Shown: positions 1 to 9,562 of the stretch, one piece after another
Layout: every line of letters starts with the position of its first letter
Position numbering within the stretch: position 1 is the stretch's first letter
Origin: Lachnospiraceae bacterium
Lineage (GTDB): Bacteria > Bacillota_A > Clostridia > Lachnospirales > Lachnospiraceae
Direction: 5' to 3'
Assembly (NCBI GenBank): GCA_024684065.1
Contig: JAIKXO010000039.1
Location: 60,866 to 124,865, forward strand
Length of the DNA stretch: 64,000 nt
The notes under the pieces: generated by a model
Seen by the model: only the letters and a program-made list of their open reading frames with translations
Told to the model about the DNA's origin: nothing
Databases searched by the model: none
Position numbers and translations under genes: made by a program

Positions 1-1533
1 TCCGTTAACAAGAATCTCGAAATGAAGATGCGGGCCCGTACTTACTCCGGTATTTCCGCTTAAGGCGATCCTCTCGCCCTGCCTTACCGTCTGCCCCGTG
101 GTAACCAGAACCTTCTTCAGATGCCCGTATCTTGTCATCATTCCGTTCGGATGCTGGATATATACGCAATATCCGTAGCCTGCGCCCCAGCCGGCCCTTA
201 CGACCGTTCCGCCGGAAGAAGCCACAACCGAGGTTCCTATCGGGGTCGCCCAGTCAACGCCCTTATGGTAGGTTGAAGCACCCCTCTTGGGAGCCTTTCT
301 CCTTCCAAAGCCTGAGGAAAGCCTTCCGCCCGAAATAGGCTTTATGAAGGTAGGCGGAACCTTGGTTCCTCTCTCCACAACCTTGGCAACGGCCTCTATA
401 ACATCTTCCTCGTATATTATATTTACGTCCTGCTTCTCATTGTTTTTATAGGTTATATCGGCAACGACCTTTCTGAAGCCCTCGACAGGCTCCTTAAGGA
501 CGACGCTCTCGGTCGTATACCATTCGTCATTATCGACATATTCTACGGGGGCATTGTAGTTTTCCTCATAATAGACCTTGTCGGTCCTTATGACGGAAAG
601 CTCGGGCTCCGGAGCGGTAACCTTTAAAATATCCCCTATCATAATGCTCGAGTTCTCATCCGTAAGAGTATCCGGATTCATGGCGATCAGCCCCTCGATC
701 GTGGTCGAGTTCTTTTCGGCTATCTGAGAAAGACTGTCTCCGGATACCACCTCGTAGGTCTTTTCTCTTTCGGACTTTTTGGTGATAGCATCCACGGCCT
801 CACCGAGGGTCATGATGTCCTCTGTATCGGCATAGGCCTGCACTATTTCCACATTCTCACCGAAATCAAGGCTCTGTACTCCGAAATCTATGCTCTCTAT
901 ATTCTGATTTTCGGCGGTGTCAAAAATCTGGTCAAGCTTGCCGTAGCTGCCGGCCATCGGAAAAGAAAATCCCTTCTCCTCCTCTTCTTCCTCCGTCTCC
1001 CGTGAAATGTCAGTTGTAAGCACATTCAGCTCTCTGGTAGGATCTCTTACGATATCGATAAAGAATTCATCTTCCTCATCATACGGAGCTTTTACCGTCT
1101 TTAACAGCTCAAGAACCTCCTCGGGAGTCCTTAAGTTTAAAGTCAGCTCATTTATCTTTACTTCATAGACCGGTTCCTTCGTCTTCTGTATGCTTTCGTT
1201 GAAAATCTGATAGATATTGTCTATTACCGTGCTGTCGCTGTCTATTGACCCAAATATGGCCTTCGTTCCGCTTAAAACCACGTTATAATTGATAAGGACC
1301 AGCTCGCTGCTTTCCTTTGCAAGACGTTTCCTTGCTTCCAGTATCATGCTTTCAACCCTGGAGGCATCATTTGTCTCCCCGACGCTGACACCATTGATAA
1401 ATATCGTTATCAGATTATTTGAGTCAAGATTTCCCTTTAATGCGGGAGCAAGCACAAAAACGAGCAATGCCGTTAACAGCATTGCTCCAATATGATTATA
1501 TTTTGCGGTTTTTGTATATTTTGTGAGGCGCAT
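1..1533 (-). CDS. M23 peptidase with LysM and G5 domains, C-terminus beyond window
   Basis: Cell-wall endopeptidase of the LytM/M23 family, predicted to be anchored outside the membrane and to cut peptidoglycan cross-links. The 511 residues visible show an N-terminal membrane anchor (about 17-34, GAMLLTALLVFVLAPA), a long acidic region, a LysM domain around residue 260 (TYEVVSGDSLSQIAEKN), a G5-like domain leading into VPPTFIKPISGG, and an M23 domain with the zinc motifs HKGVD and HLHFE. The last visible residues follow HLHFE, so only a short tail is missing. It starts at ATG 1533, one base after the stop of the upstream gene, so the two are probably translated together. The domain set is that of spore or cell-separation endopeptidases of Clostridia; the exact role is open. 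Confidence 0.9.
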   Translation of the reverse strand, partial: MRLTKYTKTAKYNHIGAMLLTALLVFVLAPALKGNLDSNNLITIFINGVSVGETNDASRVESMILEARKRLAKESSELVLINYNVVLSGTKAIFGSIDSDSTVIDNIYQIFNESIQKTKEPVYEVKINELTLNLRTPEEVLELLKTVKAPYDEEDEFFIDIVRDPTRELNVLTTDISRETEEEEEEKGFSFPMAGSYGKLDQIFDTAENQNIESIDFGVQSLDFGENVEIVQAYADTEDIMTLGEAVDAITKKSEREKTYEVVSGDSLSQIAEKNSTTIEGLIAMNPDTLTDENSSIMIGDILKVTAPEPELSVIRTDKVYYEENYNAPVEYVDNDEWYTTESVVLKEPVEGFRKVVADITYKNNEKQDVNIIYEEDVIEAVAKVVERGTKVPPTFIKPISGGRLSSGFGRRKAPKRGASTYHKGVDWATPIGTSVVASSGGTVVRAGWGAGYGYCVYIQHPNGMMTRYGHLKKVLVTTGQTVRQGERIALSGNTGVSTGPHLHFEILVNG

Positions 1534-1534
1534 C

Positions 1535-2341
1535 CTAGATCACTCTAAAGATATAGAGCGCCAGTAAAACGACATTGAGGACTGTAAGGGCAAGCTGGAT
1601 AATGGAAAAAATCTTTACGACGCCTATGCCGCTTCCCTTTTCCTCGTTTTTCTTATCATACTCTTCAAGAGCACCGGCTACGTTTCTGTAGCATTTCACA
1701 TTTTCCTTATGGACATGATCCGTGAGGTCGGTAAAGAACTTCTCGATCTCTTCCTTGTCAAGACCGTTTCCTTCCTCACCGCCGATACCGGAGATAGCCT
1801 CCGCATTCTTGGAAACCTGCTCTTTTATCAGTTTCAAAAGCTCGGCATTATCGGCTATGGCTTTTACTATCTCTTCCTTGTTGGCCTTTCCGAGATCCTG
1901 GATGTCCTGGATCGGTCCGCTTAAATCGATCTGAGGCGCCGCTGCCTGCTCGACGGGCCTTCCGGCCTTGTCCCTGATCTCTCCTAAGATATCAAGGCTT
2001 CTGTCAAGCATCTTTGCATTATTATCTACAGCATGGAGGATCTCCTTGCTGTCGTCCTTGGCCTCGTCAAAATAATCTCTTATAATCTCAAGCTGTCTGC
2101 CGCTTACTCCGCCCGCGGAACCTCCGTCCATGGACATGCCGCCTGCAGAAGACTGCATTCTTCTTCCGCCATATTCGTCACGGCCCTGATAATCATTACG
2201 TCCGCCGTAATCATAATCCCTGTCGTTTTCCCTGTCTGCTGCCCCTCTTTCTCTTTCTACACTTCCTCTGCTGCCTGATGACGTGCTTCTTCCCGAGCTG
2301 CGGTCATATCTGCTGCCAAATCGATCTCTAAATCCGTCCAT
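1535..2341 (-). CDS. Tail-anchored coiled-coil protein of unknown function
   Basis: I do not recognise a family for this 268-residue protein. The first 80 residues are low-complexity, rich in Arg, Gly, Asp and Ser (many DRD, GGR and YGGR runs). Residues about 85-235 look alpha-helical with heptad-like spacing (EIIRDYFDEAKDD, KEEIVKAIADNAELLKLIKEQ). The last 30 residues are one strong membrane segment ending in LALYIFRVI, so most of the protein should face the cytoplasm, anchored by its tail. GGAGG lies 5 bases before the ATG. It forms an operon with the M23 peptidase gene downstream (1 base gap), which suggests an envelope-related role; this is inference. Confidence 0.85.
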   Translation of the reverse strand: MDGFRDRFGSRYDRSSGRSTSSGSRGSVERERGAADRENDRDYDYGGRNDYQGRDEYGGRRMQSSAGGMSMDGGSAGGVSGRQLEIIRDYFDEAKDDSKEILHAVDNNAKMLDRSLDILGEIRDKAGRPVEQAAAPQIDLSGPIQDIQDLGKANKEEIVKAIADNAELLKLIKEQVSKNAEAISGIGGEEGNGLDKEEIEKFFTDLTDHVHKENVKCYRNVAGALEEYDKKNEEKGSGIGVVKIFSIIQLALTVLNVVLLALYIFRVI

Positions 2342-2481
2342 AGTACCCTCCAGCTATAGATTATTGAAATTATTTATATGAAAACAACAATGAGCGAATG
2401 CCGTTTGCGACAACAAACGAAACATCAGTTTTCCCTTCCGTAAAGCGCCACGATATATTTTACCACCTTTATTTACATAAT

Positions 2482-3069
2482 TCAAGTATGGCGCGATTCC
2501 TTTAATCTTTCTTCCAGAATCCGCAAACGCTCGTCAAGGTCGTCAAGCTCCATCACGTCGTCAAGGTAATCCAGATAATCCTTCATACCGGGAAGCTCGC
2601 CGCTGTTATCGCAGACACACATTATAAGATCCGAGAAAGCATCCAGCTCATCGTACAGAGTCCTGAAATAATACCGTATATTGACAAGCTCCGGTCCGGG
2701 GGCTTCGATATTAACAGGAAGACGGTAATCCAGAAAGATCTGGCCGCCCTCCGGCGAATAGCAGAAGCTTCCGAAAGAAGGATGTTTTCCGATGGCGATG
2801 GCAAGGTTCAGGTCCTGCAGGGTCTCTTTGATCCGTGGCGCCTGCTTTTCTGAAATGTTTTTTGCAAAAGTCACCAGAAAATGCAGTATAGGATAGGGAG
2901 TCCGTTCGGAAAAACCGGGTTCCGGAACGATATCCACGACGGCTGACACATCCGTTACCCCCAGATGATTTGCGAGGGCGCGTATATATCCGTCCTGCTC
3001 GATGTATTCCTCAAAAAATTCCTCCATGAGTCTTCTGATCTCATTAAGGATAATATCGATCCCGTCCAT
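2482..3069 (-). CDS. Acidic small partner protein 2, chaperone-like (unknown family)
   Basis: A 195-residue acidic protein, clearly paralogous to the gene at 9559-10188. Shared blocks include NHLGVT/EHLGVT, PYPILHF/PYPVLHF, PSFGSFCY/PSFGNFAY, YRLPVN/YRLPLN and the spacing of D/E-rich C-terminal helices. I start it at ATG 3069 because this matches the paralog's start; AAGGAGG lies 12 bases upstream, rather far. Longer in-frame starts exist (3108, 3117) but run through a hairpin (3096-3115). It follows the 1350-aa giant by about 90 bp, as its paralog follows the 1985-aa giant. The helix, strand, strand, long helix order resembles YbjN or type III secretion chaperones; that comparison is inference only. 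Confidence 0.85.
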   Translation of the reverse strand: MDGIDIILNEIRRLMEEFFEEYIEQDGYIRALANHLGVTDVSAVVDIVPEPGFSERTPYPILHFLVTFAKNISEKQAPRIKETLQDLNLAIAIGKHPSFGSFCYSPEGGQIFLDYRLPVNIEAPGPELVNIRYYFRTLYDELDAFSDLIMCVCDNSGELPGMKDYLDYLDDVMELDDLDERLRILEERLKESRHT

Positions 3070-3095
3070 TCCGTCCGAAAACCTCCTTTTTTCAG

Positions 3096-3115
3096 GAAAC
3101 GAACTCATTCGTTTC
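3096..3115 (-). promoter_or_regulatory. Hairpin between giant protein 2 and its partner
   Basis: Perfect 8-bp inverted repeat (GAAACGAA/TTCGTTTC, 4-base loop) between the stop of the 1350-aa gene and the Shine-Dalgarno of the 195-aa gene. There is no long T-run after it, so it may tune partner translation or mRNA stability rather than end transcription. Confidence 0.4.
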
Positions 3116-3162
3116 ACATATCACAATCTTAAAGGACCGGCTCTGCCAAAGCAGGCCTGTAC

Positions 3163-6100
3163 TCACGATGTCAGTGAAAATCTTAACAGCGCCCGCCAGT
3201 TTGTGCCCTTATCAAGCCCTGAATAGGCTAACAGCTCTGACAGCTTTGCAGTCCGCATGGTGTTTGGATTGACATTCGTATAAAGAGTTTTCAGCATTGT
3301 CTGAGACAGCGCATCTTCTCCGGGAGTCTTATTTGGCTTTGTCAAAAGCACATGGGTGTCTATAGACGAAAAGATCCTTGCAAGATCCACCAGATAATGC
3401 TTGTTGACAATACCTGTTTCTTTCTTCAGTGTCTCGTCAAAATAATATGTATTGGAATAAGAATCATTCCCCAGCATCGAGGAGAGATTCTTGTTGAAAT
3501 AGTGCCGGTCCTGCCCAAGCTTTGTGATCCAGCCGGCAAATTCGACCACCTTGGGAGCAACGGTAAAAACAATACGCGATATCGGCTCCGGCTGGAAGGT
3601 AAGCCCGTCTTTTACAACATTCAGAACACCTGCAGAGATCCTGAAACCGGCACGGGTACGGGTTTCAACATCATTGCCCCTGGTCAGGGACATAAACTGC
3701 TGAACCTGACTGTTCCGAAGAGCCGCATAGCCAAGATTCGCATCCGGAGCAGAATTTGCTCCGCCTGCAGGGGCCGCTCCGCCTGCCGGAGCTGCTCCGC
3801 CTGCAGGGACTGCTCCGCCTGCAGGGACTGCTCCGCCTGCAGGAGCTGCGGGAGCAGGGAGAGGATAATTTCCGGATGCCACATTCTGCGGTCCGCGCAA
3901 AGCATCATAGGCTCTTATAGCCTGCTCGATCGAAATATCCGCTTCATCGATCCGGTTCATCCTCTTCCGCGCATTGTGCGCATCGACTATTTCGTTAACG
4001 ATCATACATATATTCTGTATGCCGTCCAGAATGGCACCGAGATATCCGCCTCCCTTAAACCAGTCAGAAGTCTTTTCATAGTATTTCGATAGAGGATCGC
4101 CTGATCTGGTCGTTATATGGAAGGAAATGATATCCCTGCAGGCATCGATAAGATCCATGACCGTACTGATGAAATTCATAACCTCCTTTATGGCCCCCCC
4201 TTCGTCGAGGGACTGAAGCTGTGCATTTCTCTCGGCTATCTTTTGGGGATCGTTCTTATCCCTGTTATATTCGTACAGCCGCTTAACCATGATCACGATC
4301 TTTTCCAACGAGTTAAAGATAGCTAAAAGATCTATGCTCTCAATGGCAAAATTTCTTCCGACCTGGGCTCCGAAGCCTGCCTTATCTTCTTTATCCGTGA
4401 CAAGGCCGGCCACAAGCCCTGAAACACCCCCTATGGTCGTTGCCAGTATCATGGTGGCCCGGGTGCTCTGAGACATCGCGGACGCATATTTAGACCAGAG
4501 CGCTTCCTGCAGACGGTATTCCCTTGTCTCGGCGTCCGGCTTATAATCATGATCCTTCTGATATTCGGGAGCATCTTCTCCCAGGTTCACGGAGGTGATA
4601 ACCGTTGAAGCTATCCCGGTTGCCTTTTTTACAAGAGAACCGTTCCAGAAATTCCGCTTAAGCCAGGCCAGTTTCCCCCGCTGGCTCATGGATTCCTTCT
4701 GCCATACATTTATCTGGGAGATAGGCTGGATAAAGGAGGTTACGTCAAAATTGGGATCTCTCCAGTCAAATTCGGAGTTCCATGCCTGATGATTTACAAG
4801 CTCATCCAGAAGCTCCGTCCGCATCAGCTCACCGTTTCGGGGAAGACCGGCAAGGATCTTCTGACCTCGAAGCGTCATTGTCCCCGAGCCCTCTACCATA
4901 TCCCGGGCTATCGTCCAAAGATCCGGTCTCATCGTCTGGATCAGAAGTATAACAGCAGTTCTGACCTGAATACCCTGATGCTTCTGCCTTACCCTTATAT
5001 AAACCTGATCATTCATAAGGCTGAAGGGTTGGTTTCCGGGATTGTTTACCCTGGCAACAATATAACCGGCCAATGCATCTGCGCACATTTCCTCAGATAT
5101 ACCGTTTAAAACCGGCTGTACCTGAGCATCACTGGCATTTGCAGGGTTAAGTGCCAAAAGAGCCTGGACAGTTCCGGCTCTGTCACTATTGCCGGCATTT
5201 GCTCTTGCACTCCATCCCGCGTTAAGCCCGGCCTGAATCTTCTGCCCATAATCCTCATCCACCTGATAGCCGGCATAATACTGGATGGTCCGGGCGTTCA
5301 CATGCTGGAAGAAGGCAGAATTACGGATAGCCCTCCTGAGTTCCTCGGCTGAATCCTGAAGCTTCCAGGATCTGCGGCCGAAGAAAGACATATCCTCCTT
5401 TCCTGAGGCCCGCTCAGCCCCCAGATCGTCTTCGTCCGTAAAAAATTCGTCATTTATATAAAATCCGTGAACGTCTCTTCTTGACAGGTTTTTAGTCGTT
5501 CCCTTCCTTGCCTTTCTCGTGGCGGAAAGTATCTCAGCATTCCTCTCCGAAATGACGAAGCGTCCGAACCTGTCCCTGCGGTCAGCTTCGAGCTTAACTT
5601 CGTCATCCTCTGCATTATGAAGGTCAAAATAATGAGCACCTACCGGGCCCTGGCTCACATCTACCAGTTTCCGGGAATTGGGATCGTACTGTCTTTTTGC
5701 CCTTTTGCCGGAAAAAGAGGAGTTAAATTTCCACCGGGTAATTATTCCCCCGGCATCAGGCTGTGACAGCATGACAATTTTTCTGTGAGCCTTGGTATGC
5801 CTGCCCGGATCAATGACACCGGGATCCGACGGATTTCGGTTCTGTTTATAATCCTCAACGGGAATGTCATGAGCCTTTACTTCAAGATACGGATTATTCC
5901 GGATCCGGCCGGCAAGAGCCCGGATAGCATTCAGATTATAGACACCGGTGTACTCTATGATATTTTTGGCGGCATTTCCCTTAATCTCCCGATCGTTTCT
6001 TCGATGGCTTCTGGCTATGTTAAAATCTACCGGATCCATATCCGGATCAAGATCTGCCGTGGAAAATTCACGGGTCAGCTGGTACCAGCTCATGGCAAGG

Positions 6101-7215
6101 GAATCATAGGTGACGTAATGCTTCGTAACCTTGTCTTTGGCATATTGGGTTCGGTTAACAGCCCAATCTCCGGCCTGTTTCAGCATCCTGGAATAAAGCG
6201 CCGTTCTCTCTCGCGTTACCTTGGCCTGATCATCCTTCAGCGCATCTTCACTTTTTTCCGCCCTGCGTCTCTGAAGCCAGCCTGGATTTGCCTGCGGTGC
6301 AGCATTTCTGACCTGATCCAGGGCTTTTTTTACCTCTAAAATATCGTTTACTCTTTCAAGTAAGGTGTCCTGTGTGACCTCATTTGCATTCTGAGCGCGG
6401 AAAGCTGAAAAAACTCCGGCCGGCATAGCAGGCACAGGTGGAACCGGCACGGGCCCCCCCGGATTTCCCGCTGCTCCCGGCGCTGCGCCCTGCGGGTTTC
6501 CCACTGCTCCCGGCGCTGCACCCCCCGGATTTCCCACTGCTCCCGGTGCTGCGCCCCCCGGGTTCCCCGCTGCTCCCGGCATAGCACCTGCTCCCGGCAT
6601 AGCGCCCGCTGCGGGCTGGCCTAAAAGAGCCGGATTTCTTAATTCCGGAACTTCCTGTTCCACGATAATTCTCATTGTGGGATCATTCTTAAGAGTGAGG
6701 TCTGCGTCCAGATTCCTAAGCATCGTTTGAAGCTGCGCGGAAATCTCAAGCGCCCTTCCCGCCTGCTCCCCCTGATAGTTTGCTCCGCGCACAGCTGAAA
6801 TCTTTGCGGTTATCAGCTGGCTGTCCCGGGTTTTTTGGGAATACTGTGTAAACTCCCCGATCAGAGTCGATGTGAGATTTTCATGATCCCCCCTTAGCCT
6901 GTCAGCTTCAGCCTGGGAATCGCTGTTTTCCTTCTCCAGTCTCCTGAGGATATTCGCCCTTACCCTGGCGATCATTTGTTGCCGATCATATGTTACATTT
7001 CCCTGGCTGTCTGTCTCGATAGCCTCGTGTAAAGTAAAGTCATCTCCCCCTGAAATAAAGGAATCAAGGTTCCTATCAGTCAGTTCGGTCAGATCCTGAA
7101 TATGAGCCTGCCCCGCCTGCCTGTCGGCCTGCAGCTGGGCCGCAAGAGAATTTGCGAATGAATTATCATAATTCTCTGCTCTTGGGGCATCTAAGGTTTT
7201 TACATCGTCAGGCAT
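3163..7215 (-). CDS. Giant protein 2 of the eCIS-ATPase island, candidate cargo
   Basis: A 1350-residue protein sharing its framework with the 1985-residue protein at 10200-16157. Common blocks are an N-terminal segment (LDSFI then ARVRANILRRLEKEN), YDSLAMSWYQLTREF, a DPGRHTKAHRKIVMLSQ region, AIRNSAFFQHVNARTIQYY, a central hydrophobic stretch (ATTIGGVSGLVAGLVTD) and a conserved C-terminus (YFDETLKKETGIV ... DLARIF). It lacks the peptidase-like insertion of its paralog and has two Ala/Gly/Pro tandem-repeat linkers instead. No signal peptide is visible. I start at ATG 7215 with AAAGGAC seven bases upstream rather than at an earlier in-frame codon. It lies downstream of the AAA+ gene after a 253-bp gap. 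Effector or toxin function is inference from context and architecture. Confidence 0.9.
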   Translation of the reverse strand: MPDDVKTLDAPRAENYDNSFANSLAAQLQADRQAGQAHIQDLTELTDRNLDSFISGGDDFTLHEAIETDSQGNVTYDRQQMIARVRANILRRLEKENSDSQAEADRLRGDHENLTSTLIGEFTQYSQKTRDSQLITAKISAVRGANYQGEQAGRALEISAQLQTMLRNLDADLTLKNDPTMRIIVEQEVPELRNPALLGQPAAGAMPGAGAMPGAAGNPGGAAPGAVGNPGGAAPGAVGNPQGAAPGAAGNPGGPVPVPPVPAMPAGVFSAFRAQNANEVTQDTLLERVNDILEVKKALDQVRNAAPQANPGWLQRRRAEKSEDALKDDQAKVTRERTALYSRMLKQAGDWAVNRTQYAKDKVTKHYVTYDSLAMSWYQLTREFSTADLDPDMDPVDFNIARSHRRNDREIKGNAAKNIIEYTGVYNLNAIRALAGRIRNNPYLEVKAHDIPVEDYKQNRNPSDPGVIDPGRHTKAHRKIVMLSQPDAGGIITRWKFNSSFSGKRAKRQYDPNSRKLVDVSQGPVGAHYFDLHNAEDDEVKLEADRRDRFGRFVISERNAEILSATRKARKGTTKNLSRRDVHGFYINDEFFTDEDDLGAERASGKEDMSFFGRRSWKLQDSAEELRRAIRNSAFFQHVNARTIQYYAGYQVDEDYGQKIQAGLNAGWSARANAGNSDRAGTVQALLALNPANASDAQVQPVLNGISEEMCADALAGYIVARVNNPGNQPFSLMNDQVYIRVRQKHQGIQVRTAVILLIQTMRPDLWTIARDMVEGSGTMTLRGQKILAGLPRNGELMRTELLDELVNHQAWNSEFDWRDPNFDVTSFIQPISQINVWQKESMSQRGKLAWLKRNFWNGSLVKKATGIASTVITSVNLGEDAPEYQKDHDYKPDAETREYRLQEALWSKYASAMSQSTRATMILATTIGGVSGLVAGLVTDKEDKAGFGAQVGRNFAIESIDLLAIFNSLEKIVIMVKRLYEYNRDKNDPQKIAERNAQLQSLDEGGAIKEVMNFISTVMDLIDACRDIISFHITTRSGDPLSKYYEKTSDWFKGGGYLGAILDGIQNICMIVNEIVDAHNARKRMNRIDEADISIEQAIRAYDALRGPQNVASGNYPLPAPAAPAGGAVPAGGAVPAGGAAPAGGAAPAGGANSAPDANLGYAALRNSQVQQFMSLTRGNDVETRTRAGFRISAGVLNVVKDGLTFQPEPISRIVFTVAPKVVEFAGWITKLGQDRHYFNKNLSSMLGNDSYSNTYYFDETLKKETGIVNKHYLVDLARIFSSIDTHVLLTKPNKTPGEDALSQTMLKTLYTNVNPNTMRTAKLSELLAYSGLDKGTNWRALLRFSLTS
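3757..3846. repeat. 15-bp tandem repeat encoding an AGGAxP linker
   Basis: About five in-frame copies of a 15-bp unit (GCTCCGCCTGCAGGG type) inside the 1350-aa gene, encoding repeats of APAGG/VPAGG. It reads as a flexible linker and a possible site of slippage. Confidence 0.75.
6454..6600. repeat. 33-bp tandem repeat encoding AAPGAVGNPGG units
   Basis: About four copies of a 33-bp in-frame unit near the 5' third of the 1350-aa gene, each coding an 11-residue AAPGAVGNPGG-type unit, followed by shorter GAMP units. The paralog has a Pro/Ala/Ser-rich but non-repeated stretch at the matching place. Confidence 0.8.
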
Positions 7216-7468
7216 TTTCTGTCCTTTCTGTTTCCAATAATACAAAACCATAAAACAATGTCAGGATTCACTGCCGTAAATCCCTCATTGCCGGACATAT
7301 TAAAACGGATTTTTCTTATTGTAATATTTATAAACCCTGCAGCTTTGCCTCAGATCCTTATAAATCTGAAAGTCGAAAACTTTCAGCCCTGATCGGCGGG
7401 TCAGATACGAGCCCGAATATATCAGGCTGTTCCTGACCCCGGAGAACAAAACATGATCAAAAACAGCC

Positions 7469-9562
7469 TTATGATAAATATGCATACTTGCCTAATTTAT
7501 CTCCGGAAAAAGCTACAGTGGAGGTCTTCTCAAGCTCCAGGCGGATCGCATGGATCAGATGCGGCATGCCAAGCGTCTCCTCCCGGCCGGCCGCATAGGC
7601 ACAGGCATTCAAAAATACGGTTTTTATGATGCTTCCCGTAAATGTATCAAACTGGGCGGCCAGATAATCGATGTCTATCTCCTTATGAGGAAGACCTTCC
7701 GTAAGACAACCCTCCCATATCTCCCGCCTGAGGCCTTCATCGGGATTTTCATAATGGATCACATATCGGATCCTTCTTAAAAAAGCCGGGTCTATATTGC
7801 TCTTTATATTTGTAGCCATGACGACTATTCCGTCATAAGCCTCTATACGCTGTAAAAGATAGGAAATCTCATTATTTGCGTAACGGTCCTTCGCATCATG
7901 CACCTCGCTCCTTGTCCCAAAAAGAGAATCCGCCTCATCAAAGAACAGGACCGCATCCGTTTTTTCGGCAAAGAGAAATGCCTTCTCCAGGTTCTTTTCC
8001 GTTTCGCCGATATATTTATCCACAATATTCGAAAGATTGACCTGATAAAGCGGAAGCGAGAGCTCTCCGGCAATAGCATTCGCGGTCATGGTCTTTCCGG
8101 TTCCTGGAGGTCCGGAAAGCAGAAGCGAAACCGACCGGCCATAGGGATAATTCTGCCTGAGCCCCCAGGTATCTAAGATCATCGCACTCTTTCGGATCGC
8201 TTCGACCGCATCGTTTAATACAGCGCGGATTGCCGGCTTAACCTTGACATCATTGAGCTTCAGGGAGGAATATATCACCCGTCCCACATTCTTCCCTTCC
8301 TCAGCTTCGGCTCTCTGCATACAGAGCTTTGCAAAAAGAGTCTCCTCTTCCTCACCGATCTCCGTGACACCTGGTCTGCGCTCGATAAATCCACGGATCA
8401 TGAAAGATATCTCACTGGCATTTAACCGGTAATGCATTGCAAACCGTTCGGCATCGAGTTTAAGGCCATAAACCGAAGCAAAACCCTCCCAGAGCTTTTT
8501 CCGGCTTTCATAATCAGTCTGGGCGGGAAGCTCGGCAAGAAGATAATCACCCGCAGGAACAGAGGGTGCCAGAACATTCTTTTCATCCGTACATAGGATA
8601 AGCAGAATACCGGAATCCAAAAGAGGTTTAAAGATGATCCGCTCTAAAAGCTCAAGGTCCCTCATAAGATTCTGGTTTTCACCGTTTCTTCCGTTCAGAA
8701 AAGAATCCGTGATACCGAAGAAGCAGATCCCTGCCTTATTAAGAACCGCTTCCCGACAGAGAGCACTCAAAAGCAGATTAAGTCTGTCCTTTCCGGCTTC
8801 GCGGAAAAAATCAGAAATATTCAGAAAAAGGAATCGTCTGTTAAGACGTTTTGCAACATGCCTGGCAAGGAACCGTCTTCCTCCCTTTCCGGAAAGCTGT
8901 AGTATCCTTCCCCGCCCTTCCCCGGAAGCAGCCTTGAAAAAATCTGTTCCCGTATCTATAAGTTCCTTGGACACAAAAGGCTCATGGAGATTCTCTCCTT
9001 CCCTTTCCGGATCAAAGAGAACGGTAAAGCCGGATAACAGCGAACTGATCTCATCGCTTCCGAGAAGATATTCCATAAAGCGGTCGTCAAGTGTGAGCTC
9101 CGAATACTGAAGGGGAGAAGCGGTCCGGTCCACATAGCAGATCTTTTCCGCATATGCCTCATAGTTCTTAAGTTCCTCTACCGAAGGGAATTCGATATCT
9201 TCTAAAAGGCAGGCTAAATGGATATTGACGGAATAACCGAAATACTCCGTGAGATAAGCGCCGAATTCCGGGAAAGAGAAAAGAGCGATCGAAAGATCCA
9301 GAAAGGACTGCATGACCGCAGATCCCCCCAGCATCTGCAGAGCATTCCGGTACCGTAAAAGCTGAATATCCATAAAATCTTCCCCATCACTTATCTGATC
9401 CTGAAAGTGCAGGGTCCAGATCTTAAGATCCTCCTCATTAAGCTCGGATACGATCCGCCGCAGCGCCGGAAACTGTTTAAAGCTTCTTTCCACGCCGTTT
9501 TGTTCCAGATAATTGTCACATCTGAGAATGATCAATGCAATAGTTGTTTCCAGAAAAGTCAT
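7469..9562 (-). CDS. AAA+ ATPase of the eCIS (Afp15/Pvc15) type
   Basis: A 697-residue ATPase with two AAA regions. The N-terminal one (about 200-390) has a degenerate P-loop (SGKGGRRF, residues 224-231). The C-terminal one is intact: Walker A GPPGTGKT (484-491), a YIGETEKNL block, Walker B VLFFDEAD (538-545), the signature RSEVHDAKDRYANNEISYLL and an arginine-finger region AFLRRIRY. A dead first AAA, a live second AAA and this wording around Walker B are what I know from ATPases of extracellular contractile injection systems, where the ATPase is linked to assembly or cargo loading. Its ATG overlaps the stop of the 209-aa partner gene by 4 bases. No structural tail gene lies in the window. 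Confidence 0.9.
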   Translation of the reverse strand: MTFLETTIALIILRCDNYLEQNGVERSFKQFPALRRIVSELNEEDLKIWTLHFQDQISDGEDFMDIQLLRYRNALQMLGGSAVMQSFLDLSIALFSFPEFGAYLTEYFGYSVNIHLACLLEDIEFPSVEELKNYEAYAEKICYVDRTASPLQYSELTLDDRFMEYLLGSDEISSLLSGFTVLFDPEREGENLHEPFVSKELIDTGTDFFKAASGEGRGRILQLSGKGGRRFLARHVAKRLNRRFLFLNISDFFREAGKDRLNLLLSALCREAVLNKAGICFFGITDSFLNGRNGENQNLMRDLELLERIIFKPLLDSGILLILCTDEKNVLAPSVPAGDYLLAELPAQTDYESRKKLWEGFASVYGLKLDAERFAMHYRLNASEISFMIRGFIERRPGVTEIGEEEETLFAKLCMQRAEAEEGKNVGRVIYSSLKLNDVKVKPAIRAVLNDAVEAIRKSAMILDTWGLRQNYPYGRSVSLLLSGPPGTGKTMTANAIAGELSLPLYQVNLSNIVDKYIGETEKNLEKAFLFAEKTDAVLFFDEADSLFGTRSEVHDAKDRYANNEISYLLQRIEAYDGIVVMATNIKSNIDPAFLRRIRYVIHYENPDEGLRREIWEGCLTEGLPHKEIDIDYLAAQFDTFTGSIIKTVFLNACAYAAGREETLGMPHLIHAIRLELEKTSTVAFSGDKLGKYAYLS

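Noticed and set aside
3352..4092. 246-codon open frame on the plus strand inside the 1350-aa gene
   Set aside because: It lies antisense to a well-supported gene, is Cys/Arg-rich with repeats produced by the GC-rich linker, and has no ribosome binding site.
6454..6600. 33-bp repeats that could look like a CRISPR array
   Set aside because: The copies are contiguous with no spacers, keep the reading frame of the 1350-aa gene and encode an Ala/Gly/Pro linker.
7300..7485. 61-codon frame between the ATPase and the 1350-aa giant
   Set aside because: No family resemblance, no good ribosome binding site, and it overlaps the end of the ATPase gene; the 253-bp gap more likely holds a promoter.
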